From Thioalkalivibrio sp. XN8 (lineage in GTDB: Bacteria > Pseudomonadota > Gammaproteobacteria > Steroidobacterales > XN24), in assembly GCF_011058255.1 (NCBI RefSeq), contig NZ_JAALFH010000066.1, positions 1-64,000 on the forward strand: a stretch of 64,000 nt of DNA, in the 5' to 3' direction. Below, piece after piece: positions 44,450-52,887 of the stretch. The position numbers and the translations under genes are program-made. The first letter of the stretch is position 1. The number at the start of each line of letters is the position of its first letter. The notes under the pieces were generated by a model that ran no database searches, was not told the origin of the DNA, and worked only from the letters and a program-made list of their open reading frames with translations.

Positions 44450-47400
44450 GGCCCGGGCTCAGTACCGGCCGGTGCGCCGCGCAGGCGCTGCGTCACGCTG
44501 AGGATGGTGACCAGCAGCGCGGGCAGGAAGGTGAGCGTCACCAGCGTCGCGAACAGCAGCCCGCTCAGCACCACTACGCCGACGCCGCGGTACAGCTCCG
44601 TGCCCTCGCCGGGGATGAACACCAGCGGGGCCAGCCCGAACAGGGTCGTGATCATGGACATCATGATCGGCCGCACCCGCGTCGAGACCGCGTCGCGCAC
44701 CGCCTCCACGGGGTCGCGTTCGCCTTCCCGCAACCGGGCCAGGGTCCGATCGACGATCAGGATCGGGTTGTTGACCACCACGCCGAGCAGGATCAGGAAA
44801 CCCAGCATGGTGATCATGTCGAAGGGCTGGTGGATGGCCTCCAGGCCGAAGGCCGGCAGCCGCGCGCCGATGGCGTTCAGGAGCGCCAGGCCGCCGATCC
44901 CGCCGGCAATGCCCAGCGGCACCGAGGTCAGGATGACCAGCGGCCAGCCCCAGTGCCGGAAGATCGCCACCAGCACCAGGAGGCACAGCACGATCGAGAC
45001 CACGTAGTTGTCGGCCAGGGCCGCGCGGGTCTCCATCAGCTGGTCGGAAGCACCGGAAATGTCGAGGCTGACGTCGGGCGGCAGGTGGCCCTCGCGGCGC
45101 AGCCAGTCGACCACCTCGGTCTGCACCTCGCCCAGCGCGGCCTCCAGCGGTACCGAGCGCGGAGGGATGATGTTCAGGGTGACGGCGCGCCGCCCGTTGA
45201 GCCGCCGGATCGAATCGGTGTTCACCGTCTCGACGATCTCGGCCACCGCCGACAGCGGCACCACGCCGGCATTCGGCGCGTAGATGGGCAGGTCTTCGAG
45301 GCGCGACAGCTGCTGCTCGCTGCCCGCCTGGCTGAACAGGAAGATGTCGATCTTGTCGTCGCCGCGGAAGTACTCGTCGACGAAGGCGCCGTCGGTGAGC
45401 GCCGCCACGGCGAACCCGAGCTGGCGCGCGTCGAGCCCCATCTCGGCGGCGCGCTCCCAGCGCGGGCGGATCTCGACCAGCGGCTGGTCCAGCGACAGCG
45501 AGGAGGGCGAGGAGCCGATGCGCGGGTTGTCGAACACGGCGCGGGCGCGGTCGTAGGCGAGCTGCGCCACGCCATAGATCTCGGCCAGGTCGCGGCCCGT
45601 GATGTCCAGGTTCACGCTGCGGGTGCCGCCGTCGTTGCTGGAGATGATCGAGCCGCGGCTGGAAAAGGCGCGCATGCCGGGATAGCTGCGGAAATGCTCG
45701 TCCAGCACGGTCATCAGCGCGTCGATCTGGCCGGGGTCGACCGTCTCGGCGAGCACCCGCAAGTTGTCGGCGCCCACCGCCAGGTTGATGTAACTCAGGG
45801 CCGGCACCGGCGCCTCGCCGCGGGCGAAACGCTCGGGGTCGTCGCCGACGTAGGGCAGCAGGAAGTCCTCGACCTGGGCGGCCACGGCGCGCATCTCGCT
45901 GAGGTTGTAGCCCGGCGGCGCCAGCATGCGGGCGAAGGTCTTGGGCTCCTCGCCCTCCGGCAGGTACTCGGCCGGCGGGGTCAGCAGCAGGATGATGGCG
46001 AGCACGCCGCCCACGGTCGCCGCCAGGGTCACGGCGCGCCGCCGCCCGGTCGCGATCAACCAGCCCACGCCCGCCACCAGCCGCTCGCGCAGGCCCTGGC
46101 CGGCTGCCACCGGGGCATGGCGCAGGCCGAAGTCCAGCCGGGCGCTCAGGCTCGGCACCACCGAGACGGCCACCAGCATGCTGGCCAGGATGGAGGCGGA
46201 GATGGCGATGGCCACGTCCGAATACAGCTGCCCCGCCTCCTGCTCGATGAAAAAGATCGGCGCGAACACCAGCACGGTGGTCATGGTCGAAGCGAGCACC
46301 GCCGGCCAGACCTGCTGCACGCCCTCCAGCGCCGCGACCGCGCGGTCGATGCCCTGGCGCCGGCGGCGTTCGATCGCTTCCAGCACCACGATGCTGTTGT
46401 CGAGCGTCATGCCGATGGCGAAGGCGATCCCGGCCAGGGAGATCACGTTGATGGTCCGCCCGGCGAGCAGCAGCCCGAGAAAGGCCGCGATGGTGCAGAT
46501 GGGAATGCCGATCACCCCGACCAGGGTGGCGCGCACCGAGCGCAGGAAGGCGAACATCACGAGCGCGGCGAGCACGGCGCCGAGCGCGAGGTTCTGCCAG
46601 ACGTTGGCGATGGAGGCCTGGACATAGCGCACGTCGTCGCTGGTCAGGCGCATCTCCATCCCGGCCGGCTCGAGCACCTGGCGGTTGATCTCCTCGACCA
46701 CGGGCAATAGCGCCCGCTTGATGTCGATGACATTGGAGCCGGGTTCGCGGTCGATGGCGATGCTCATGGTGGGAAGGCCGTCGGAAGACGAAACGCGCCG
46801 CAATTCGTAGTGCGAGAGCTCGACCTCGGCCACGTCGCGCAGGCGGATCAGGCTGTCGCCGCGGCGGGCCAGGATGAGGTCCTCGAGTTCCGCCAGGTTG
46901 TTGAAGCGGCCGATGGTGCGCAGCAGGTAGCGCCGCTTGCCGAGCTCCAGGTCGCCGCCGGAGGCGTCGCGATTGCGGGCGCGCACCGCGTCGCGGATCT
47001 CGTCCAGCGTGATGCCGCGTTCCGCGAGCGCAGCGGGATCGACCAGGATCCGCACCTGGCGGTCGGCGCCGCCCCAGATGTTGATGCGCGACACGCCCTC
47101 CACCCGCTCCATGCGCGGCCGCACGTTCTCGTCGATGAAGTCGTACATGAGCGTCATGTCGAGATCGAAGGGATTGCCCGCGAGCGGCGCGATGCGGAAG
47201 AACATGAAGGAGTTCTGGGAGAAGGAGCTGGCCTCGAGGCGCGGCTCGTCCACGTTCTCCGGGTAGGCCGGCACCTGGCTGAGGGCATTGTTGACGCGGA
47301 TCAGCGCCTCGTTGATGTCGGTGCCGAACGGAAACTCCAGCTCGATCTCGGCGCGGCCGTCGCCGGCGCGGGAGACCATGCGGCTGAGATTGGGCAGGGT

Positions 47401-47610
47401 GCGAAGGTACTGCTCCTGCTCGACCAGGATCTCCTTCTCGACGTCCTGCGGCGTGGCCCCGGGCCAGCGCGTGTCGACGCCGATGACGCGCACCTCGAGG
47501 TCCGGGATCATCTGGACCGGGATCCGCAGGGCCGCCAGGATGCCCAGCACGGCGATGATGAGCACGACCACGGCGACCAGCGTGCCGTGGCGCACCATGC
47601 CGGCGAACAT
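44428..47610 (-). CDS. RND efflux transporter (AcrB/MdtB-type inner-membrane pump)
   Basis: A 1060-residue RND pump with twelve helices and two large periplasmic loops. N-terminal ILAALRIPVQMIPDLEV, WPGATPQDVEKEI, TM4 AFAIGMTLDNSIVVLEAIE (an aspartate followed by N where many pumps have DD), and C-terminal LLGVVVNNPILIVDRT and MSMITTLFGLAPLVFIPG. It should export a hydrophobic or amphipathic compound with proton drive; the DN and NN variants suggest the HAE1 or nodulation-factor-like group rather than heavy-metal export. The adaptor gene is 22 bases upstream. No outer-membrane factor (TolC) is near. Confidence 0.93.
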   Translation of the reverse strand: MFAGMVRHGTLVAVVVLIIAVLGILAALRIPVQMIPDLEVRVIGVDTRWPGATPQDVEKEILVEQEQYLRTLPNLSRMVSRAGDGRAEIELEFPFGTDINEALIRVNNALSQVPAYPENVDEPRLEASSFSQNSFMFFRIAPLAGNPFDLDMTLMYDFIDENVRPRMERVEGVSRINIWGGADRQVRILVDPAALAERGITLDEIRDAVRARNRDASGGDLELGKRRYLLRTIGRFNNLAELEDLILARRGDSLIRLRDVAEVELSHYELRRVSSSDGLPTMSIAIDREPGSNVIDIKRALLPVVEEINRQVLEPAGMEMRLTSDDVRYVQASIANVWQNLALGAVLAALVMFAFLRSVRATLVGVIGIPICTIAAFLGLLLAGRTINVISLAGIAFAIGMTLDNSIVVLEAIERRRRQGIDRAVAALEGVQQVWPAVLASTMTTVLVFAPIFFIEQEAGQLYSDVAIAISASILASMLVAVSVVPSLSARLDFGLRHAPVAAGQGLRERLVAGVGWLIATGRRRAVTLAATVGGVLAIILLLTPPAEYLPEGEEPKTFARMLAPPGYNLSEMRAVAAQVEDFLLPYVGDDPERFARGEAPVPALSYINLAVGADNLRVLAETVDPGQIDALMTVLDEHFRSYPGMRAFSSRGSIISSNDGGTRSVNLDITGRDLAEIYGVAQLAYDRARAVFDNPRIGSSPSSLSLDQPLVEIRPRWERAAEMGLDARQLGFAVAALTDGAFVDEYFRGDDKIDIFLFSQAGSEQQLSRLEDLPIYAPNAGVVPLSAVAEIVETVNTDSIRRLNGRRAVTLNIIPPRSVPLEAALGEVQTEVVDWLRREGHLPPDVSLDISGASDQLMETRAALADNYVVSIVLCLLVLVAIFRHWGWPLVILTSVPLGIAGGIGGLALLNAIGARLPAFGLEAIHQPFDMITMLGFLILLGVVVNNPILIVDRTLARLREGERDPVEAVRDAVSTRVRPIMMSMITTLFGLAPLVFIPGEGTELYRGVGVVVLSGLLFATLVTLTFLPALLVTILSVTQRLRGAPAGTEPGPQAVRST

Positions 47611-47632
47611 CAGGCGGCCCCTCCGGTCCGGT

Positions 47633-48700
47633 TCATGGCGACCCGGTCACCGTGACGCGCTCGCCGGCGGCCAGGCCCTCGTTGCCGCGGACCACGACCC
47701 GGGCGCCGGCCGGGAGCGCGCCGGCCAGCTCGGCGCGCTCGCCCGCCAGCCGCAGCAGCTCGACGGGGCGCTCGTTGGCGACCCAGCCGTCGTCGGCCGC
47801 CGTCACCACCCACACCGTGGTCGTGCCGTCGGGATAACGGATGATGGCGTCGCGCGGCACGCTGGTGACCGGGCCCTCGCCGGGCAGCTTGAGCTCCACC
47901 CGGGCCGACATGCCCGGGGTCAGCCGGCCCGTCTCGTCGTGCACCAGAAGGCGCAGCAGGAAAGTGCGCGCGGCGGGGTCGTTGACCGGCACCCGCGCAT
48001 GCAGCTCCGCGTCCAGCTCGCGGCCCGGCAGCGCATCGGCGTAGGCGTCCAGCTGCAGCTGCGGGCCGAGCCGGTTCCAGAACTGTTGCGGCACGCGCAC
48101 GTCCAGCCAGAGGTCGTTCACCGCCACCAGTTCGAGCACGGGGTTGCCGGTGCCGACCCATTCGCCGGCATCGGCCAGCCGCTGGCTGACCACGCCGGCG
48201 AAAGGCGCGCGAATCACGTGCTGCGCAAGGCGCGCCGTCGCCAGGTCGAGCTCGCTACCGGCCCGGGTGACGGCCGCCTCCGCCAGGCGGACGGCGGCTT
48301 CGCGGGCCTCGACCTCGCTTGCCGGCAGCACGCGGCGCTCCAGCAGCCGCCGGCCCTCGTCCCGCAATCGCTCGGCCTCGGCCAGCGCGGTGCGCGTCTC
48401 TTCGACGACGGCGCGCGCGCGGGCCTGTTCCAGCCGGGCGATGCGCGCATCGAGCTCCACCAGCGGGTCGCCGGCGGCCACCACGTCGCCCGCATCCACC
48501 CGCATGGTCGCCACCAGCCCGGCGACCTGCGGCGAAATCGCGGCGGCCTGGCGTGGCGTCAGGTTGCCGCTGAGGGTGAGCGTCTGGGTCCCCGGTCCGA
48601 CGGTGGGCGTCGCCACGGCCACCGGCGTCGCCGCCGCGGCCGCGAGCGGCACCAGCGCGGCGACCAGGCCGGCGATGAGCTTGGGGACAGCTTGCGTCAA
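47633..48700 (-). CDS. RND efflux periplasmic adaptor (membrane fusion protein)
   Basis: A 355-residue adaptor. TTG at 48700 is the start: GGAGG lies seven bases ahead and a signal sequence (about 8-25, AAAAA) follows at once. The lipoyl and hairpin domain has GLVATMRVDAGDVVAAGDPLVELD, the hairpin EEARTALAEAERL-like coiled coil, and IRAPFAGVVSQRLADAGEWVG. A beta-barrel then membrane-proximal domain come last. It bridges the RND pump to an outer-membrane channel. Start codons further upstream would overlap the alpha/beta hydrolase. Confidence 0.92.
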   Translation of the reverse strand: MTQAVPKLIAGLVAALVPLAAAAATPVAVATPTVGPGTQTLTLSGNLTPRQAAAISPQVAGLVATMRVDAGDVVAAGDPLVELDARIARLEQARARAVVEETRTALAEAERLRDEGRRLLERRVLPASEVEAREAAVRLAEAAVTRAGSELDLATARLAQHVIRAPFAGVVSQRLADAGEWVGTGNPVLELVAVNDLWLDVRVPQQFWNRLGPQLQLDAYADALPGRELDAELHARVPVNDPAARTFLLRLLVHDETGRLTPGMSARVELKLPGEGPVTSVPRDAIIRYPDGTTTVWVVTAADDGWVANERPVELLRLAGERAELAGALPAGARVVVRGNEGLAAGERVTVTGSP

Positions 48701-48776
48701 GAGGTTTCCTCCGACCACGGCTTCGGCCGGGCAGCAGCGACGGATTCCGCTACGGTAACCGGGCGCCGCGCGCCCT

Positions 48777-49730
48777 TCAACGCAGCGTGGCCAGGAATTC
48801 CTCCACCACGACGACCGTTTCCGCCGGCGCCTCTTCGTGCGGCACATGGCCGAGACCGGCGAACACCACCGTCCGGCTGCCGTCGATGTCGGCGGCGAAG
48901 CGGTCGGCGCTGGCGAGGGGAATCAGGCGGTCGCGGTCGCCCCAGAGGATCAGGGTCGGCTGCTTCAGCGTCCGGATGCGGGCGGCGCGTTCCTCGGTCG
49001 GCATGACGTGGTCGAAGCGCAGGCCCAGGGCGCGGCGGTTGCCGGCCCGCAGGGCCAGCTCGTAGTAGCGGTCCACCAGCGCCTCGTCCACGCGGCTGGG
49101 ATCGCCGTAGACGTCGTGCAGGCTGTCGCGGATCACGCGCCGCGGCAGCAGCCGCTGGATGAGCGGCCGCAGCACCGGGAAGCGGGCGAGCTGGAAAGCG
49201 AGTGGAACCGATTCCGGCACGAAGGGGTAGCCGACGGCGTCGACCAGCACCAGGCCGGCGATGCGCTCCGGCATGGCTGCCGCGACTTCCCAGGCGACCT
49301 GGCCGCCGAAGGAGTTGCCTCCGATCACGACCTGCTCCAGCTCGAGGGTGTCGAGCAGGGCGGCGATGAACTCGATGTACCGCTCGATGCCGTAATCGTC
49401 GTGCGGGAACGGGCCGGTCAGCCCGAAGCCCGGCAGGTCGACGCGGATGACGCGTTCCGCCCGGCCGAGCGCCGGCACCCAGCCGTCCCAGGTGTGCAGG
49501 CTGGACGAGGTGCCGTGCAGCAGCAGCACCGGCACCCGGTCGTCGGCCAGGCCCTCGTCGCGCAGGTGGACCTGCATGCCCTGCAGCGGGATGAACTCGG
49601 ACGGCGGCGGGGCCCAGCGCTCGACCAGCTGTTCCACCGGCCGGTCGGGCGCCCAGGCGGCGCCCAGCGCCACCAGCAGAATGGCGAGGCCGCCGAGCAG
49701 CAGGGCGAGGAGGACGCGGCGCAGGCTCAT
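48777..49730 (-). CDS. Membrane-anchored alpha/beta-fold hydrolase
   Basis: A 317-residue hydrolase with an N-terminal membrane segment (about 5-25). PVLLLHGTSSSLHTWDGW holds the oxyanion-hole region, the nucleophile elbow is GGNSFGG (S at about 140), the acid is in WGDRDRLIP, and the histidine in GLGHVPHEE. The substrate is unknown; esterases and C-C hydrolases of this type cannot be told apart here. It is 76 bases from the RND adaptor and 9 bases from the SLAC1-like gene upstream, so it belongs with the latter. Confidence 0.88.
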   Translation of the reverse strand: MSLRRVLLALLLGGLAILLVALGAAWAPDRPVEQLVERWAPPPSEFIPLQGMQVHLRDEGLADDRVPVLLLHGTSSSLHTWDGWVPALGRAERVIRVDLPGFGLTGPFPHDDYGIERYIEFIAALLDTLELEQVVIGGNSFGGQVAWEVAAAMPERIAGLVLVDAVGYPFVPESVPLAFQLARFPVLRPLIQRLLPRRVIRDSLHDVYGDPSRVDEALVDRYYELALRAGNRRALGLRFDHVMPTEERAARIRTLKQPTLILWGDRDRLIPLASADRFAADIDGSRTVVFAGLGHVPHEEAPAETVVVVEEFLATLR

Positions 49731-49739
49731 GATCGCACC

Positions 49740-50702
49740 TCAGTCGGGCTGGAACACGCTGCCGTCGAGCACCACCTGCAGCGTCTTCAGCGCCAGCCCG
49801 GCGATGACGCCGGTGGCCAGCAGCAGCGCCGCCCAGGCGACGGCGAGGAAGAAGCCGCCGCCGGTATGGGCGTAGTACACCTGGGCGGCAATGGCGAAGG
49901 CGGCCAGCGGAAAGGAGTACGCCCACCACGACAGGAAGAAGGCGCTGCCGGCGAAGCGCCGGAACTGCGCCAGCAGCAGCAGGACCAGGAAGGCCGCGAT
50001 GAAGAACAGCACGCGGGCGAAGTCGTTCAGCTCGCCGCCGTTGAGCTGCAGGTAGGCGATAAAGCCCACCGCGGGCGGGGCGACCAGGATGAACATGGTC
50101 GGCAGCAGCCGCGCCGGCAACGGGTCATGGAATATGAAGCGGTTGAACACCAGCACCTTCAGCACCAGCCAGAACACCAGGCCGATGGAGAAGAAGAACC
50201 AGCCGGCCTCGACATAACCGAGGGGCACCGCGGCGATCGGCACCAGGATGTTGCCCACGACCGGGATGAACCAGGCGGGCGTGCTGTGATGGACGTTGAA
50301 GTGCGGCTGGAAAATCCACTGCGTCAGCACGTAGAGGGTGAGCACGAGATGCAGGCTGGCGCCGGCCAGCCAGAGGACGCGGGCCAGCGGCATGGACACG
50401 CTCAGCGCCGTCATCGCGAGCAGCACCAGGCTGATGGAAAAGGCCGGGAAAAAACTCAGCTTGATGGGGTGATGCAGCTCTGCCAGCACGGCCTCCCGAT
50501 GGCGCAGCAGCTTGAGGCCGTAGGCCAGGGCGACGGCGACGAAGACCAGGGCGCTCACGCCTGCCAGGGCCAGGCCCGCGGCGCGGGGCATGGCCAGCAC
50601 CTCGTGAGCGCGCAGCCAGGCCAGCGCCAGGCCCGCCGTGCCCATGACGGTGGCGAAAAAGGAAACATGGAAGTGGCGGAGCTTGCCGTCGGCGTCTGTC
50701 AT
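49740..50702 (-). CDS. SLAC1/TehA-like anion channel family protein
   Basis: A 320-residue integral membrane protein with about ten helices. FHVSFFATVMGTAGLALAW near the N-terminus, the central HHSTPAWFIPVVGNILVPIA and the PTMFILVAPPAVGFIAYL block match TehA/SLAC1 (tellurite-resistance/dicarboxylate transporter) proteins. In plants SLAC1 is an anion channel; bacterial homologues move chloride or organic anions and affect tellurite resistance. The ATG at 50702 is preferred. A MazG-like gene is 16 bases upstream. Confidence 0.87.
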   Translation of the reverse strand: MTDADGKLRHFHVSFFATVMGTAGLALAWLRAHEVLAMPRAAGLALAGVSALVFVAVALAYGLKLLRHREAVLAELHHPIKLSFFPAFSISLVLLAMTALSVSMPLARVLWLAGASLHLVLTLYVLTQWIFQPHFNVHHSTPAWFIPVVGNILVPIAAVPLGYVEAGWFFFSIGLVFWLVLKVLVFNRFIFHDPLPARLLPTMFILVAPPAVGFIAYLQLNGGELNDFARVLFFIAAFLVLLLLAQFRRFAGSAFFLSWWAYSFPLAAFAIAAQVYYAHTGGGFFLAVAWAALLLATGVIAGLALKTLQVVLDGSVFQPD

Positions 50703-50718
50703 CAGGAGATTCCCGTCG

Positions 50719-51072
50719 CTACAGCTGGTCGTACTTGCGGGCGTGGCCGCGGGCCTGGTCGGCGGGATACTTGGCCGCATTCAACCCGATCTTGCGATGC
50801 GCGGCGGCCACCAGGTCGATGCCGAGGCGGTCCGCCAGGCGCACCAGGTAAAGCTGGACATCGGCCAGCTCCAGCGCCACCGCCTCCAGCTCGGCCGGCG
50901 GGAGTTCGCTGCTCCGGGCCTCGCTGAGCCACTGGAAATGCTCCAGCAGCTCGCCGGTCTCGGCCGCGAGCGCCATCGCCAGGTTCTTCGGCGAATGGAA
51001 CTGCTCCCAGTCGCGCTCGGCGGCGAACGCCGCCAGGCGGCGGCTGAGGTCCTCGAAACGCGGGGTGGACAT
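50719..51072 (-). CDS. MazG-like nucleotide pyrophosphohydrolase (dCTPase-type)
   Basis: A 117-residue all-alpha NTP pyrophosphatase of the RS21-C6/DCTPP1 group. The EXXE...EXXD metal motif is clear: AAETGELLEHFQWL (35-48) and ALELADVQLYLVRLAD (66-81). The last motif KYPADQARGHARKYDQL is family-typical. It probably cleans up modified or excess dNTPs. The start is confirmed by the typical N-terminal MSTPRFEDLSRRLAAFAAERDWEQFHSPKNLA positions. Immediately upstream of the SLAC1-like gene on the same strand. Confidence 0.92.
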   Translation of the reverse strand: MSTPRFEDLSRRLAAFAAERDWEQFHSPKNLAMALAAETGELLEHFQWLSEARSSELPPAELEAVALELADVQLYLVRLADRLGIDLVAAAHRKIGLNAAKYPADQARGHARKYDQL

Positions 51073-51090
51073 GAGCGGGACTCCGACGGA

Positions 51091-51354
51091 TCAGCGCAGG
51101 TGCTTCAGGATAACCAGCGCGAGCAGGTAGACAAAGGCGAGCGGCAACGTGAACAGCATGATCAGCGGCCACAGGTTCGATCCGGCGGCCAGGGCGACCA
51201 GGGTGTAAGCCGTGACCGGTACGGTGCCCCACAGCGGCACCAGGGCGAGCCGTCGCCAGCCCCCGTCCCAGCGGCGCCAGAGCATGAACTGCAGTACAAA
51301 ATAGACCGGGATGGACCAGCCCAGCAGCATGACCAGCAGGCCCCCGCCATCCAT
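51091..51354 (-). CDS. Small hypothetical inner-membrane protein
   Basis: An 87-residue protein with three hydrophobic stretches (about 4-22, 36-55, 60-80) and WRRWDGGWRR between the first two. I do not recognise a family. The ATG at 51354 is chosen; the upstream extension lacks hydrophobic or conserved features. It is 18 bases upstream of the MazG-like gene and probably part of its transcript. Confidence 0.6.
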   Translation of the reverse strand: MDGGGLLVMLLGWSIPVYFVLQFMLWRRWDGGWRRLALVPLWGTVPVTAYTLVALAAGSNLWPLIMLFTLPLAFVYLLALVILKHLR

Positions 51355-51464
51355 ACCCGGCACCTCGGTGCGGCCCAAGGGCCTACAATCTAGCATGCGC
51401 AGGGAAGGCGCATTACCCTTTGGACGGACCGCAGTTCAAGGCCCTGGACGGGCCGGGATCATCG

Positions 51465-52178
51465 ATGGACTACCGCTATGCCGCTATGGCCCTGGCGCCG
51501 CTGCTGGTCGTGCAGGGGTTGCGGGTGCGACGCAATGCGCTGCGCCTGCCCGAGCCGCCCGGCAAGCGCGCCGGCACGGCCGGGGAGGGGCCGCCGCTGC
51601 GCCTGCTGGTCGCCGGCGATTCGGCGGCCGCAGCCGTGGGCGCGCCGAGCCAGGCGGAGGGGCTGTCCGGCGCCATCGTCGAGGCCTTGCGGGAACGCTT
51701 TCGCGTCAGCTGGGAAGTCCGGGCGCGGACCGGGCTGCGCACCCTGCAGGTGTTGCGCCGGCTGGAGGCGGGGACGCCTGGCGCCTTCGATGTTGCCGTC
51801 ACCTCGCTGGGGGTCAACGACGTCACCGGCGGCACGCGCTCGGCGGCTTTCGTGGCGCAGCAGCGCGCGCTGGTGGCGCTGCTGCAGGAACGCCACGGCG
51901 TGCGGCTCACGGTGCTGACGGGGCTGCCGCCGATGCGCGCCTTCCCGGCGCTGCCGCAGCCGCTGCGCTGGGTGCTGGGCCAGCGGGCGCTGGCCTTCAC
52001 CCGGCTGCTCGAAGAGGTGGCGGCCGACCAGCCCGGCTGCGTAGTGCTCACGCCGCGCCTGCCGCTCGAGCTGAAGTACATCGCGGTCGATGGCTATCAT
52101 CCTGGCCCGCTGGCCTATGCCGAGTGGGGGCGGGAAGTCGCCGAACTCGTATGCCGGGAGTTTGCGCCGGTCGCCTGA
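51465..52178 (+). CDS. SGNH/GDSL-type esterase or lipase
   Basis: A 237-residue SGNH hydrolase. Block I GDSAAAA with serine 53, block III GVND (116-119) and block V DGYHPGPLAYAEWG with the aspartate-histidine pair near 213-216 are present. The N-terminus is hydrophobic (ALAPLLVVQG), probably a membrane anchor. Substrate is unknown. The ATG at 51465 is used; a TTG at 51420 would add 15 residues. It stands alone on the plus strand, convergent with AlaX (4-base gap). Confidence 0.85.
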   Translation: MDYRYAAMALAPLLVVQGLRVRRNALRLPEPPGKRAGTAGEGPPLRLLVAGDSAAAAVGAPSQAEGLSGAIVEALRERFRVSWEVRARTGLRTLQVLRRLEAGTPGAFDVAVTSLGVNDVTGGTRSAAFVAQQRALVALLQERHGVRLTVLTGLPPMRAFPALPQPLRWVLGQRALAFTRLLEEVAADQPGCVVLTPRLPLELKYIAVDGYHPGPLAYAEWGREVAELVCREFAPVA

Positions 52179-52182
52179 GCGC

Positions 52183-52887
52183 TCAGGCCAGCGCGATCAC
52201 CACCCGCTTGTTCCGCTTGCCCTTGCTCTCGACCTTGCGCACCTCGATCGGGCCGATCTCGCCCGTGGCGGCGACGTGCGTGCCGCCGCAGGGCTGCAGG
52301 TCCACGCCCCTGATCTCGAGCAGCCGGACCCGGCCGGCGCCGCGGGGCGGCTGCACCGAGAGCGTGCGCACCAGCTCCGGCTGCGCCTCGAGCTCCGCAT
52401 CGGTGATCCAGCGCGAGCTGACCGGCTGGTTGGCCATGATGAGCGCATTGACCGCATCGGCAACGCGTGCCTTGTCGATTTCGTCCTGGGTGTCGAAGTC
52501 GAGCCGGCTCTTCCCGGCGCCCACCTGGCCGCCGGTGACGCCGTAACGCAGCACCGCACCGAGCAGGTGCAGGCAGGTATGCATGCGCATGTGGGCATAG
52601 CGCCGGTCCCAGTCGATCCCGGCTTCGACGCGGTCGCCGGGCGCCGGCGGCGGGTCCTCGCCCCCGAGCAGGTGGAGGATCGCGCCGTGCTCGCCCTTGC
52701 GCGTGTCCCGGACCCGCCACTGGCGCCCGTCGGCCGCGCGTAATACGCCGGTGTCGCCAGGCTGCCCGCCGCCGAGGGGGTAGAACACGGTCTGGTCGAG
52801 CGTCACGCCCTCCGGTCCCGCGGCCAGCACGGTCGCCTGGCAGCTCCGCTGGTAGGCGTCGTCGAGGTAGAGCGCCCGCGTCTTCAC
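52183..52887 (-). CDS. Alanyl-tRNA editing protein AlaX, long form
   Basis: A 234-residue free-standing editing domain that hydrolyses mischarged Ser-tRNA(Ala) or Gly-tRNA(Ala). The zinc-binding motifs are H103-x3-H107 (RMHTCLHLLG) and CGGTH (C about 197, H about 201). The N-terminal PLGGGQPGDTG motif shared with AlaRS is visible. It lacks the aminoacylation domain, like AlaX-M/L. Its start codon overlaps the stop of the S9 peptidase (ATGA), so the two are co-transcribed. Confidence 0.93.
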   Translation of the reverse strand: MKTRALYLDDAYQRSCQATVLAAGPEGVTLDQTVFYPLGGGQPGDTGVLRAADGRQWRVRDTRKGEHGAILHLLGGEDPPPAPGDRVEAGIDWDRRYAHMRMHTCLHLLGAVLRYGVTGGQVGAGKSRLDFDTQDEIDKARVADAVNALIMANQPVSSRWITDAELEAQPELVRTLSVQPPRGAGRVRLLEIRGVDLQPCGGTHVAATGEIGPIEVRKVESKGKRNKRVVIALA

